Below are positions 55,264 through 64,000 of a stretch of DNA of 64,000 nt, piece by piece; within the stretch, counting starts at the first letter, position 1, and each line of letters starts with the position of its first letter. Both the position numbers and the translations under genes were made by a program. The notes under the pieces are model-generated. The model saw only the letters and a list, made by a program, of their open reading frames with translations. It made no database searches and was not told where the DNA came from. The DNA comes from Nocardioides sp. QY071 (GTDB lineage Bacteria > Actinomycetota > Actinomycetes > Propionibacteriales > Nocardioidaceae). Where the stretch lies: contig NZ_CP124681.1 in NCBI RefSeq assembly GCF_029961765.1, positions 3,534,001-3,598,000 of the forward strand, given 5' to 3'.

Positions 55264-56826
55264 ATGGGTGACCTGCTCGAGCGGTACCGGCGAAAGCGCG
55301 ACTTCACCCGCACCCCGGAGCCGGCGGGCGCGGTCGCGGACCGGACCGGCGCGCGGTTCGTCGTCCAACGGCACCGAGCCAGCCGCCTGCACTACGACCT
55401 GAGGTTCGAGATCGACGGGGTCCTGGTCAGCTGGGCGGTGCCGAAGGGGCCGACCCTCGACCCGCGTGCACGGCGACTGGCGGTGCACGTCGAGGACCAC
55501 CCGATCGAGTACCTGCACTTCGAGGGCGTGATCCCCTCGGGCGAGTACGGCGGCGGGGACGTCATCGTGTGGGACACCGGCACCTGGGAGCCGGTGAAGA
55601 CCGATGACCCGCGGGCCGCCGTACGCGACGGCGAGCTGCACGCCGAGGTCCACGGCCACAAGCTGCGGGGGCGGCTGGTGCTGGTCCGGACCGGCGACGA
55701 GGGCGAGCGTGAGTCCTGGATGCTGCTGCACAAGCGCGACGCGCACGCCGTCGACGGCTGGGACCCCGAGGCGCACCCGCGCTCGGTGCTGAGCGGCCGC
55801 ACGAACGACGACGTCGCCGCCGACCCGGACCGCACGTGGCGCTCGGGTGTCCCTGCTGCCGAGGCCGAGGAGGTGCTGCTGCCGGATCCGCTGCCCGACG
55901 AGGCCGTCGCCTCGCTCGAGGACCTCGGGAAGCAGGGCACGTGGGAGGTCTTCGGCCGCAGGCTCAAGGTCACCAACCTCGACAAGGTGCTCTTCCCCGG
56001 CGATCCCCCGGTGACCAAGCGCGAGCTGCTCGCCTACACGGCGCGGATCGCGCCCGTGGCGCTCCCCTACCTGCGCGGCCGCGCGCTCAACCTGCACCGC
56101 TACCCCGACGGCGCCGACGCCAAGGGCTTCTGGCACAAGCAGCGGCCCGACCACGCTCCCGCGTGGCTCGGTGCCTGGGACAACCCGGACGCCGATCCCG
56201 GGGAGACGACGACGTACGTCGTCGCGGACGAGCCGGCCGCGCTGGTCTGGGCCGCCAACTTCGGCGCGCTCGAGTGGCACCCGTGGACGTCGCTGGCGGC
56301 GCGACCGCACGAGCCGACGTACGCGCTGGTCGACATCGACCCGGGAGAGCGCACCACGTGGGAGGAGGTGCTGACCCTGGCCCGGCTGCACCGCACCGCG
56401 CTGGACCACCTCGACGTGCTCGCGCGCCCGAAGGTCACCGGGCGCCGCGGCATCCAGGTGTGGATCCCGGTCGTGCCGGGCTACACCTTCGACGACACCC
56501 GGGCCTGGGTGGAGAAGCTGTCGCGCACCGTCGGCAAGGTGCTGCCCGACCTGGTGAGCTGGAAGTGGGAGGTCCGCGCCCGGGAGGGCCGGGCCCGTCT
56601 CGACTACACCCAGAACGCGATCAACAAGACCCTGGTCGCGCCGTACTCACCGCGCCCGGCGCGCGGCGCGCCGGTCTCGGTGCCGATCGGCTGGGGCGAG
56701 CTCGACGACCCGGACCTGCGCCCGGACCGCTGGACGATCCGGACCGTTCTGGACCGCCTGGCCGTGCGCGGCGACCCGTTCCAGGCGCTGCTGGACGCAG
56801 GTCAGGAGCTGCCCGACATCACGTGA
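55264..56826 (+). CDS. LigD-type PE-POL protein (3'-phosphoesterase plus primase-polymerase, no ligase domain)
   Basis: A 520-residue protein with two of the three LigD modules used in bacterial non-homologous end joining. The N-terminal 3'-phosphoesterase domain (about 5-170) has His37, His43-Y-Asp45-L-Arg47, and His79 in VEDHP, matching the metal-binding residues of the family. The polymerase domain (about 225-515) has the catalytic pair Asp357-I-Asp359 in YALVDIDPG and GRRGIQVWIPV. The ATP-dependent ligase domain is absent, so it needs a separate ligase. No ku gene is in the window. The ATG at 55264 is used because the RKRDFTRTPEP motif follows; in-frame codons upstream fall in the terminator hairpin. 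Confidence 0.9.
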   Translation: MGDLLERYRRKRDFTRTPEPAGAVADRTGARFVVQRHRASRLHYDLRFEIDGVLVSWAVPKGPTLDPRARRLAVHVEDHPIEYLHFEGVIPSGEYGGGDVIVWDTGTWEPVKTDDPRAAVRDGELHAEVHGHKLRGRLVLVRTGDEGERESWMLLHKRDAHAVDGWDPEAHPRSVLSGRTNDDVAADPDRTWRSGVPAAEAEEVLLPDPLPDEAVASLEDLGKQGTWEVFGRRLKVTNLDKVLFPGDPPVTKRELLAYTARIAPVALPYLRGRALNLHRYPDGADAKGFWHKQRPDHAPAWLGAWDNPDADPGETTTYVVADEPAALVWAANFGALEWHPWTSLAARPHEPTYALVDIDPGERTTWEEVLTLARLHRTALDHLDVLARPKVTGRRGIQVWIPVVPGYTFDDTRAWVEKLSRTVGKVLPDLVSWKWEVRAREGRARLDYTQNAINKTLVAPYSPRPARGAPVSVPIGWGELDDPDLRPDRWTIRTVLDRLAVRGDPFQALLDAGQELPDIT

Positions 56827-56832
56827 GCCGGC

Positions 56833-57132
56833 TCAGCCCAGGACCAGGACCAAGGAGCCCAGTCCGACCAGCCCGGCCAGAGCGGCGACCATGGCGGGGA
56901 GCCGCCCGTCGAGGTCGCGGCGCAGCCCGCCGCCGGGACGGCGGCGCGGGTGCCGGCGGGCGACACCGGCCAGCGCCGCCGCCGCGATGAGGACGCCGAC
57001 GGCGAGGACCAGGAGCGCGACCACGCCGTCGACCGCGAGCAGGACGCGCGCCTCGACCACCACGACGCCGAGCATCGACAGGACGCTCCGCGTCCACGCC
57101 AGCCGGGTCCGCTCGGTCTGCGTGCCGGTCAC
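56833..57132 (-). CDS. DUF202/YidG-like small membrane protein
   Basis: A 99-residue protein with three hydrophobic segments. The N-terminal TERTRLAWTRSVLSML is the DUF202 signature (ERTxLAWxRT). The GTG at 57132 is assigned from its 4-bp overlap (GTGA) with the stop of the preceding DUF202 gene; longer in-frame versions upstream have no similarity. It pairs with the larger DUF202 protein encoded just upstream, as YidG does with YidH. Function is unknown. Confidence 0.78.
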   Translation of the reverse strand: MTGTQTERTRLAWTRSVLSMLGVVVVEARVLLAVDGVVALLVLAVGVLIAAAALAGVARRHPRRRPGGGLRRDLDGRLPAMVAALAGLVGLGSLVLVLG

Positions 57133-57491
57133 GACGCCGCCAGGGTGAGCGCGACCAGCACCAGCCCGCCCGCCGCGACCAGCACCACCAGCGCGATGCC
57201 GAGCGGCAGGCCGGGCAGCGGCCGCGCCTCGCGCAGCGCCCGCTCGTTGGCCATCCACCGCAGCCAGGCCAGGCCGCACCCGGCGACGCCGGCCAGGATC
57301 AGCGCGGCGGCGACCCAGCGGCGCGGGGTCTCGGGCAGCGCGCTGGCCAGCGAGTCCAGCGCGACGCCGGCCGCCATCAGGGCGAGGGCGGTGCGGATCC
57401 AGGCGAGGAAGGTCCGCTCGTTGGCGAAGGTGAACCGCGGGTCCGGCTCGGTGCCGAGGTCGTAGACGCTGCGCGGGCGGCGTGCGGTCAC
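57129..57491 (-). CDS. DUF202/YidH-like small membrane protein
   Basis: A 120-residue membrane protein with the signature RFTFANERTFLAWIRTALAL and three hydrophobic segments. The GTG at 57491 overlaps the LysR stop by 4 bp and its stop overlaps the next DUF202 start by 4 bp. Relatives are conserved inner-membrane proteins without an established role. Confidence 0.85.
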   Translation of the reverse strand: MTARRPRSVYDLGTEPDPRFTFANERTFLAWIRTALALMAAGVALDSLASALPETPRRWVAAALILAGVAGCGLAWLRWMANERALREARPLPGLPLGIALVVLVAAGGLVLVALTLAAS

Positions 57492-58393
57492 GGCTCCTCG
57501 CCCTCGGCCCCGAACGGCGCCATCTCGAGCGCGAGGTCGATGAACGCCCGGGCGGCCGGCGACAGCGGACCCTCGCGGCGCACGATCCCGATCTCGTGGG
57601 CGACCGTGGGCGTCGTACCGACGACCCGGGCACCGAGCTGGGCCGCCTCCTGGGCCATGTGCCGCGGCAGGAGCGAGGCACCGACGCCGGCCGCGACCAG
57701 CTTGGGGATCGTGGCGCGGTAGATCGTCTCCACGACGATCCGCGGCTCGGTGACGTTGGCGATCGCGAGCGAGTCGTCGAGCCGCTTGCGCGAGGCCGTG
57801 CCCGGCGGGGTCGCGATGAGCGGCAGCTCGCCGAGCACCGACAGCTCCACGGGCCCGGGGCCCGGGTCGGGGCTGTCGGGCGGCAGCACCAGGAAGAACT
57901 CCTGCTCACCGAGGGCGATGGCCTGCAGCCCGGTCGTCGCCGCGGGCAGCCGCACCACCCCGATCTCGCACTGGCCGCCGCCGACGATCGCGGCCGCGCC
58001 ACCCGGCACGTCGCAGTCGGTGATCCGCACGTTGATGCCGGGGTACAGCTGGCTGAACCTGCCCAGCAGCGCGGTCAGCGGATGGGCGGCCACGGTCGGG
58101 GTGGAGGCGATGTCGAGGGTGCCGTCGTACCCGCCGCGGACCTTGGCCACGGCGGCGCGGGCGACGGCGTGGTCGCGCAGCACCTGGCGCGCCGGCGAGA
58201 GCAGCGCCTCGCCCGCGGCGGTCAGCTTGACCTTGCGGCCGAGCCGGTGGAACAGGGAGACGCCGAGGTCCTTCTCCAGCGCCGCGATCGCCTGCGACAG
58301 CGACGGCTGGGTCACGTGGACGGCCTCCGAGGCCCGCCCGAAGCCACCGTGGTCGACCACGGCGACGAAGTACTCGAGCTGACGACGTTCCAT
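57488..58393 (-). CDS. LysR-family transcriptional regulator
   Basis: A 301-residue regulator. The winged helix is at residues 1-60 (LEYFVAVVDHGGFGRASEAVHVTQPSLSQAI), followed by a periplasmic-binding-fold sensor domain. It is divergent from the sulfonate/nitrate-type importer across 233 bp and is the obvious candidate regulator of that operon and the sulfatase. Unusually, two DUF202 membrane-protein genes are translationally coupled behind it. Confidence 0.9.
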   Translation of the reverse strand: MERRQLEYFVAVVDHGGFGRASEAVHVTQPSLSQAIAALEKDLGVSLFHRLGRKVKLTAAGEALLSPARQVLRDHAVARAAVAKVRGGYDGTLDIASTPTVAAHPLTALLGRFSQLYPGINVRITDCDVPGGAAAIVGGGQCEIGVVRLPAATTGLQAIALGEQEFFLVLPPDSPDPGPGPVELSVLGELPLIATPPGTASRKRLDDSLAIANVTEPRIVVETIYRATIPKLVAAGVGASLLPRHMAQEAAQLGARVVGTTPTVAHEIGIVRREGPLSPAARAFIDLALEMAPFGAEGEEP

Positions 58394-58626
58394 GCCGACC
58401 AGCGTACGCCGAGAGATAGGTGTTGGCTATCGGACGACGCACCGCTCAGCCGTGGTGAGCGCCCGCGCTCCCTGCCAGAGCGCCATTCTCGGCGCACCGC
58501 CGTTTCTTCTCATTGGAAATGCCTATCGTTCGGGTACGAAGTTTCCATTAGACCTCCGGGCCGGGCGGCAGCACGCTGGTGTGACCTCGGATACACCGAC
58601 ACCGTCCCGCCCCACCTGGAGGACCC
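58394..58626. promoter_or_regulatory. LysR/importer divergent control region
   Basis: GATA-N9-TATC (within 58416-58432) is a candidate LysR box close to the lysR start, and CTATCG recurs near 58523. An inverted pair TGGAAA (58514-58519) and TTTCCA (58542-58547), 22 bp apart, lies nearer the importer genes. GGAGG precedes the importer ATG. Exact -10/-35 elements are not clear. Confidence 0.45.
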
Positions 58627-59634
58627 ATGAAGACCCTGCGCACAGGGCTCGTCGCCGCCACCGCCTCGCTCGCCCTCGTCCTCACCGGCTGCGGCGGCGG
58701 GGGCGGCGGTGAGCGCAAGACCGAGGACGGGCTGAAGGTCGTCACGGTCGCCTACACCCCGATCTACTCCGTCGGCGCCCTCAAGCTCGGCATGGACCAG
58801 GGCTTCTTCGAGAAGCAGGGCCTGCGCATCGAGCTCAAGCAGGTCGCCAACCCGCCCAGCGGCATCGCGGCGGTCGCCGGCGACGAGGTCGACTTCAACT
58901 ACACCCCGTCGATCCCGTTCGTGAACGCGATCGCCAACGGCGTCCAGCTCGAGATCGTCGGTGCGGCCGACGGCTACGACGAGGGCACCAAGGCCGCGGT
59001 CGAGGCCGACCCGTCGCTCGCGCTCCAGCACGACGACAGCGGCGTGGTCGCCGCGGCCGACTCCGGCATCACGCGGGCGAAGGACCTCGAGGGCAAGACC
59101 GTGTCGGTCCCGGCCCGCGGAGCCCAGCTCGAGGTCACGATCGCCGCGGCGGTCAAGGCCGACGGCGGTGACCCGGCGAAGATCAACTGGATCACCCTCG
59201 ACTTCCCCAGCGCCGTCAGCTCGCTGAAGTCTGGCCGGGTCGACGCCGCCGGGCTCGTCGTCCCCTTCCTCTCCCAGGCCGAGGACGGCGGCGGCAAGCT
59301 CGTCCTGTCCCCCGGCCTCGAGTTCTTCGACGACGGCGCGGTCGGCATGTGGGTCACCTCCGCCTCCCTCGCCAAGCAGGACCCCGAGATCGTGAAGTCC
59401 TTCCAGGCCGCGGTCGAGCAGACCAACGAGTACGCCGAGGCGCACATCACCGAAGCCCAGCAGGCGGCGGCCGACGTCCTCAAGACCGACCTGGCCACGG
59501 TGCAGGCGGGCTCGGAGCCGGCGTTCCCCGCGACGGTCGACCCGGCCGACGTGCAGTCGGTGATCGAGCGGATGAAGGAGCTCGGCTACCTGAAGAAGGA
59601 CATCGACGCCACGTCCCTCGTCTTCGGCAGCTGA
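58627..59634 (+). CDS. ABC importer substrate-binding lipoprotein, SsuA/NrtA/TauA type
   Basis: A 335-residue lipoprotein; the signal peptide ends in the lipobox LTGC at Cys22, followed by a glycine run. The mature protein has the SsuA/NMT1-like fold (YTPIYSVGALKLGMDQGFFEKQGL at about residues 43-66). Such proteins bind sulfonates, nitrate, taurine or aromatic carboxylates. It heads an operon with two permeases, an ATPase, a sulfatase and an amidohydrolase, which favours an organosulfur ligand. Confidence 0.9.
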   Translation: MKTLRTGLVAATASLALVLTGCGGGGGGERKTEDGLKVVTVAYTPIYSVGALKLGMDQGFFEKQGLRIELKQVANPPSGIAAVAGDEVDFNYTPSIPFVNAIANGVQLEIVGAADGYDEGTKAAVEADPSLALQHDDSGVVAAADSGITRAKDLEGKTVSVPARGAQLEVTIAAAVKADGGDPAKINWITLDFPSAVSSLKSGRVDAAGLVVPFLSQAEDGGGKLVLSPGLEFFDDGAVGMWVTSASLAKQDPEIVKSFQAAVEQTNEYAEAHITEAQQAAADVLKTDLATVQAGSEPAFPATVDPADVQSVIERMKELGYLKKDIDATSLVFGS

Positions 59635-59646
59635 CGGAGGACGACG

Positions 59647-60435
59647 ATGCCCACCCTCCGTCCCGGCACCGTCCGGCGGTACGCCGTCGGCGCGGCCAGC
59701 ATCGCGGTCGCCGCCCTGCTCTGGCAGTGGGCCGTGACCGGACCGCTCGCCGACAAGCCGTTCGCGACCGTGCCCGAGATCCTCGGCCGGCTGCGGGAGT
59801 TCGCCGGCGACCCGCTGTTCTGGTCCTCGCTCGGCGAGACCTTCCGGGTGGCGGCCATCGGCCTGGTCCTCTCGGTCGTCCTCGGCGTCGCGGCCGGCCT
59901 GCTGGTCGGCCAGTCCGACCTGGCCTACCGCAGCACCCGCGTGCTGGTGGAGTTCCTCAAGCCGATCCCGCCGATCGTCATCCTGCCGCTGCTGGTGCTG
60001 GTGCTCGGCCCGACCGGGGACATGGGGATCTTCCTCGTGGCCTTCGGCGGCGTCTTCCCGCTGATCACCCAGACCGCCCACGGCGTCCACGACGTCGACC
60101 CGGTCGCGGCCGAGACGGCCCGCTCGTTCCGGCTCACCCGGTGGCAACGGGTCCGCACCCTGGTGGCACCGACCGCCCTGCCGTTCGTGGCGACCGGCGT
60201 CCGGATCAGCGCCAGCGCCGCGCTCGTCATCGCGCTCGTCTCGGAGATCATCGGTGGTGCCCCCGGACTCGGCAAGGACCTGGTCCTCGCCCAGACGACC
60301 GGCGACTACCCGGCGATCTACGCGCTGGTGGTGACCTTCGGCGTCCTCGGCGTCCTGATCAACGCCGTGCTGGCCGCCGTCGAGCGGCGGGCCCTGTTCT
60401 GGCACGCCTCGGTGCGTTCGGAGGTGACGGCATGA
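59647..60435 (+). CDS. ABC importer permease 1, SsuC/NrtB type
   Basis: A 262-residue permease with about six transmembrane segments. VPEILGRLREFAGDPLFWSSL precedes the core, and the EAA-type loop is AAETARSFRLTRWQRVRTLVAP. It starts 12 bp after the binding-protein stop behind GGAGGACG, and overlaps the second permease by 4 bp. Confidence 0.92.
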   Translation: MPTLRPGTVRRYAVGAASIAVAALLWQWAVTGPLADKPFATVPEILGRLREFAGDPLFWSSLGETFRVAAIGLVLSVVLGVAAGLLVGQSDLAYRSTRVLVEFLKPIPPIVILPLLVLVLGPTGDMGIFLVAFGGVFPLITQTAHGVHDVDPVAAETARSFRLTRWQRVRTLVAPTALPFVATGVRISASAALVIALVSEIIGGAPGLGKDLVLAQTTGDYPAIYALVVTFGVLGVLINAVLAAVERRALFWHASVRSEVTA

Positions 60436-61201
60436 CCCGCCGACTCTCGCTGGTGGCCCTCGAGCTGTGGCTCCCGGTCGTCGTACTCGTCGGCTGGTGG
60501 CTCTGGTCCGCCGGCGCCGCCGAGCCGTTCTTCCCGCCCCTGCAGGAGATCCTCACCCGGTTCCGGGAGATGTGGCTGTTCGACCAGTTCGTCAGCGACG
60601 TGCTGCCGAGCCTGCGCAACATGGCGGTCGGCTTCGGCATCGCCTCCGTCGTCGGCATCGCTGCCGGGATGGTGCTGGCCCGGGTCCGCCTGCTCCGCGA
60701 GGCGCTCGAGCCGCTGATGCACTTCGTCCGGGCCACTCCGGGCGTCGCACTGGTGCCGATCTTCATCCTGCTCCTCGGCTTCGGCCCGAGCATGAAGATC
60801 TCGATCATCGCCACCGCAGCGGTCTTCCCGACGATCATCGCGACGATGGACGGCGTGCGCAGCGCCGACCCGGTGCTGCTCGACATCTCCCGCGCCTACC
60901 AGCTCACGCGGCGCCAGCGGGTCACCAAGGTGCTGCTCCCCGCGGCCGGCCCGCAGATCTTCGCGGGCCTCCAGGTCAGCCTGCAGGTCGCCTTCGTGGT
61001 GATGATCGCCAGCGAGATGCTCGGCTCCACCGAGGGCATCGGTGCCCTCACCCTGCTCGCCCAGCAGAGCTTCGCGGTCACGGACATGTGGTCCGGCATC
61101 GTCCTGCTCGGCCTCCTGGGCTACCTCGTCAACCTCCTGTTCCTCCTCGCCCGCGGTCGTGTCCTGCACTGGTACGACGGCGCCCGAAAGGCGGCCAAAG
61201 A

Positions 61202-61205
<4 letters not shown>
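60432..61205 (+). CDS. ABC importer permease 2, SsuC/TauC type
   Basis: A 257-residue permease paralogous to the preceding one, so the pore is a heterodimer. The EAA-type loop is DISRAYQLTRRQRVTKVLLPA. It overlaps permease 1 and the ATPase gene by 4 bp each. Confidence 0.92.
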
Positions 61206-62039
<834 letters not shown>

Positions 62040-62043
<4 letters not shown>

Positions 62044-63623
62044 GCAAGGTCCGCGGCGTCGTCGTCCTGGTCGCCGACCAGCTCCGGGCCGACCATCTCG
62101 GCTTCGGCGGCGGCCAGGTGCCGACCCCGCACCTCGACGCCCTCGCCGCGAGCGGCACGGTCTTCGACCAGGCGTACGTCGCCAACCCGACCTGCATGCC
62201 GAACCGTGCCACGATCGCCACCGGCCGCTGGCCCTCGACCCACGGCACCCGCACCAACGGCGTCACCCTGGACTGGGACGCCCAGACGTTCATGCGCTCG
62301 ATGCAGCGCTCCGGCTGGAACACGGCGGCCGTCGGCAAGCTGCACTTCCAGACCATGGGCTGGCCCTACGAGGACGACCAGCTCGCCGACATGGCGCGAC
62401 ACGCACCCGAGCTCGTGGACGCCGCACTGGTCGACGCCGTCGAGCGCGGCCGCCCGGCGCAGTGGGACACCTGGGAGAGCTTCGAGCGGCACCGGCCCGC
62501 CCGCCTCGAGCTCCCGCCCGACTACTACGGCTTCGACACCGTCGACCTGGTGATCGGCCACGGCGACGCCCCGGGCGGCCACTACGCCCACTGGGCGCGG
62601 GCCCGCGGCCTCGACCCGGACACCGTGCGGATCATGGGCGACGCGCTCGTCGGCTACCCCGGGTGGGACCAGGTCTACCAGTCGGAGGTGCCGGTCGAGC
62701 TGCATCCGACGACGTACGTCACCGAGCGGGCGATCGACCGGCTCGAGCAGCTGACCGCCGGCGACGCGCCCTTCTGCCTGTTCGTGTCCTATCCCGACCC
62801 GCACCACCCGTTCGCCCCTCCGGGCGACTACTGGCACCGGGTCGACCCGAGCGCCGTCGAGCTGCCCGCGACCTTCTTCGACACCCACGACCGCTCCCCC
62901 GAGCACGTGCGGCAGATCGTCGCCGACCGCGGCCGGCCCGCCGCCGACCCGACGATGACCTGGTCGCCCACCGAGGAGCAGTACCGCCACGCGCTCGCCG
63001 CCGAGCTCGGCCTGGTCTCGCTGCTCGACGACAGCATCGGCCGCATCCTCGGCCGGCTCGAGGACCTCGGCATCGCCGACGACACCGCGGTGGTCTTCAC
63101 CGCCGACCACGGCGACCTGTTCGGCGACCACGGCCTGATGCTCAAGCACTTCGTGCACTACCAGGGCGTGACCCGGGTGCCGTTGATCGTGCGCTCCCCC
63201 GGCGGCGACGGCGGGCGCTCCTCGGCGCTGGTGAGCAGCGCCGACATCGCGCCGACGCTGCTCGACCTGGGCGGCGTGCCGTCGTACCGAGGGATCCAGG
63301 GCACCAGCCTCCGCTCGCTGGTCGAGGGCCGGGCATCCGCCGTACGACCGCGGCTGCTGGTCGAGGAGGACCAGCCGTTCGGACTGCCCGGGCTGCCGGG
63401 ACCGGTCCACATCCGCACGCTGCTGACCGAGGACGCCCGGCTCACGGTGTACGGCGGCCACGACGTGCGCGAGCTCTACGCCCTCGACGACGACGCCGAC
63501 GAGACCACCAACCTGGCCGACACCCTCGACGGGGCCGCGCTCCAGGCCCGGCTGACCGCCGACCTGGCCGCGGAGCTGATCCGGCTCACCGACACCGGCA
63601 TCCGCCCCGCCGCCTCCGCCTGA
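62040..63623 (+). CDS. Type I sulfatase (formylglycine-dependent)
   Basis: A 527-residue alkaline-phosphatase-superfamily hydrolase. Cys52 in CMPNRATIATG is the residue converted to formylglycine by the CxPxR recognition motif. Metal-binding residues are in VADQLRADH and FTADHGDLFGDHG. No signal peptide is visible, so it acts in the cytoplasm on imported sulfate (or phosphonate) esters. The GTG start overlaps the ATPase stop by 4 bp. Coupling to an SsuABC/Tau-like importer supports organosulfur use; phosphonate monoester hydrolase activity is an alternative within this family. A formylglycine-generating enzyme is not in the window. Confidence 0.9.
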
Positions 63624-63648
63624 CCACGCGCGAACCCGAAGGAGACCC

Positions 63649-64000
63649 GTGCACGCCGACCTGATCCTCCACTCCGGCACCGTCCTCAGCGTCGACGCCG
63701 CCTTCTCGACGCACGCCGCCGTCGCCGTGCGAGGGGACCGGATCGTCGCCGTCGGCTCCGACCGCGAGGTGCGCGACCTCGCCGGTCCCGGCACCCGGAC
63801 GGTGGACCTGGCAGGCGGCACGGTGCTGCCCGGGCTCAACGACTCGCACCTGCACCTGCAGTGGTGGGGCCTGGCGCGCGCACAGGTCGACCTGTCCGCG
63901 GCCGGCTCCCTCGACGAGGCCCGGGAGCTGGTACGACGCCACGCCGCCGCGCAGCCCGAGGGTGGCTGGGTGCGGGGCCGGGGCTGGCACGAGCGGGTGC
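63649..64000 (+). CDS. YtcJ-like metal-dependent amidohydrolase, 3'-truncated
   Basis: The first 117 residues of an amidohydrolase-3 family protein run off the window end. The beta-sandwich start (ADLILHSGTVLSVDAAF), the metal motif VLPGLNDSHLHL and GGWVRGRGWHE are typical. The GTG at 63649 follows GAAGGAGA. It lies 25 bp after the sulfatase stop and is probably the next gene of the operon. The substrate is unknown. Confidence 0.85.
   Translation, partial: MHADLILHSGTVLSVDAAFSTHAAVAVRGDRIVAVGSDREVRDLAGPGTRTVDLAGGTVLPGLNDSHLHLQWWGLARAQVDLSAAGSLDEARELVRRHAAAQPEGGWVRGRGWHERV

Overview
The window is one contiguous stretch of very GC-rich (by eye a little over 70%) actinobacterial chromosome. Many genes start with GTG, stop and start codons commonly overlap (ATGA/GTGA), several genes appear leaderless (TAnnnT about 7 nt before the start codon), and an FprA-type ferredoxin reductase, a class I cholesterol oxidase with a KstR-like operator and a LigD-type primase are present. 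A Nocardioides-like member of the Propionibacteriales is my best guess; this is an inference from style and gene content, not from a marker gene. The window starts inside fprA and ends inside an amidohydrolase gene. No stretch over 300 bp lacks a gene, and I saw no rRNA, tRNA, CRISPR or insertion sequence.

Region 1 (1-2.3 kb): truncated fprA and a secreted HtrA-like protease. Region 2 (2.3-24.3 kb) is a catabolic island with three transcription units. A minus-strand operon (10524 to 2309) encodes an extradiol dioxygenase, aspartate-dehydrogenase-like protein, C-C hydrolase, cupin, degenerate SDR, ThDP enzyme, aldehyde dehydrogenase and NicC-like monooxygenase, with a divergent MarR regulator. 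A second minus-strand operon (20120 to 11168), translationally coupled from its first permease gene onward, encodes a peptide-type ABC importer, two paralogous TIM-barrel isomerases and a BBE-like oxidase. A plus-strand operon (20344-23920) encodes a metal-site-degenerate M24 protein, a GntR regulator, a 2-hydroxyacid dehydrogenase and a second degenerate SDR. Together they look like uptake and degradation of a ring compound, perhaps nitrogen-containing; the substrate is unknown.

Region 3 (24.4-41.9 kb): a hydrolase-LuxR fusion, then an M20 amidohydrolase/GNAT/N-succinylamino acid racemase operon of the type known to convert D- to L-amino acids, a PucR regulator, an erythromycin-esterase/prolyl-oligopeptidase fusion, a complete dipeptide-type ABC importer, an M19 dipeptidase and a class C beta-lactamase-fold hydrolase. 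I read this as a possible scavenging system for peptides containing D-amino acids. Region 4 (41.9-48.9 kb): a TetR/MFS/VOC efflux or resistance unit, then proline catabolism (pruA, pruB, PucR-type activator) and a Gre-like protein.

Region 5 (48.9-58.4 kb): a mixture including a Dabb protein, quinone oxidoreductase, HNH nuclease, YhhN protein, small secreted protein, HutD, cholesterol oxidase, LigD-like PE-POL protein, two DUF202 proteins and a LysR regulator. Region 6 (58.4-64 kb): an aliphatic-sulfonate/nitrate-type ABC importer whose ATPase gene carries a frameshift, a type I sulfatase and an amidohydrolase, probably for organosulfur acquisition.

Two intergenic elements stand out. At 28667-28814 an 11-bp core recurs with an exact 22-bp period, four copies one way and three inverted. 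At 44452-44631 another 11-bp core recurs with an exact 32-bp period, three copies each way, with paired substitutions preserving complementarity and with both neighbouring stop codons inside the outermost copies. The two share architecture but not sequence.
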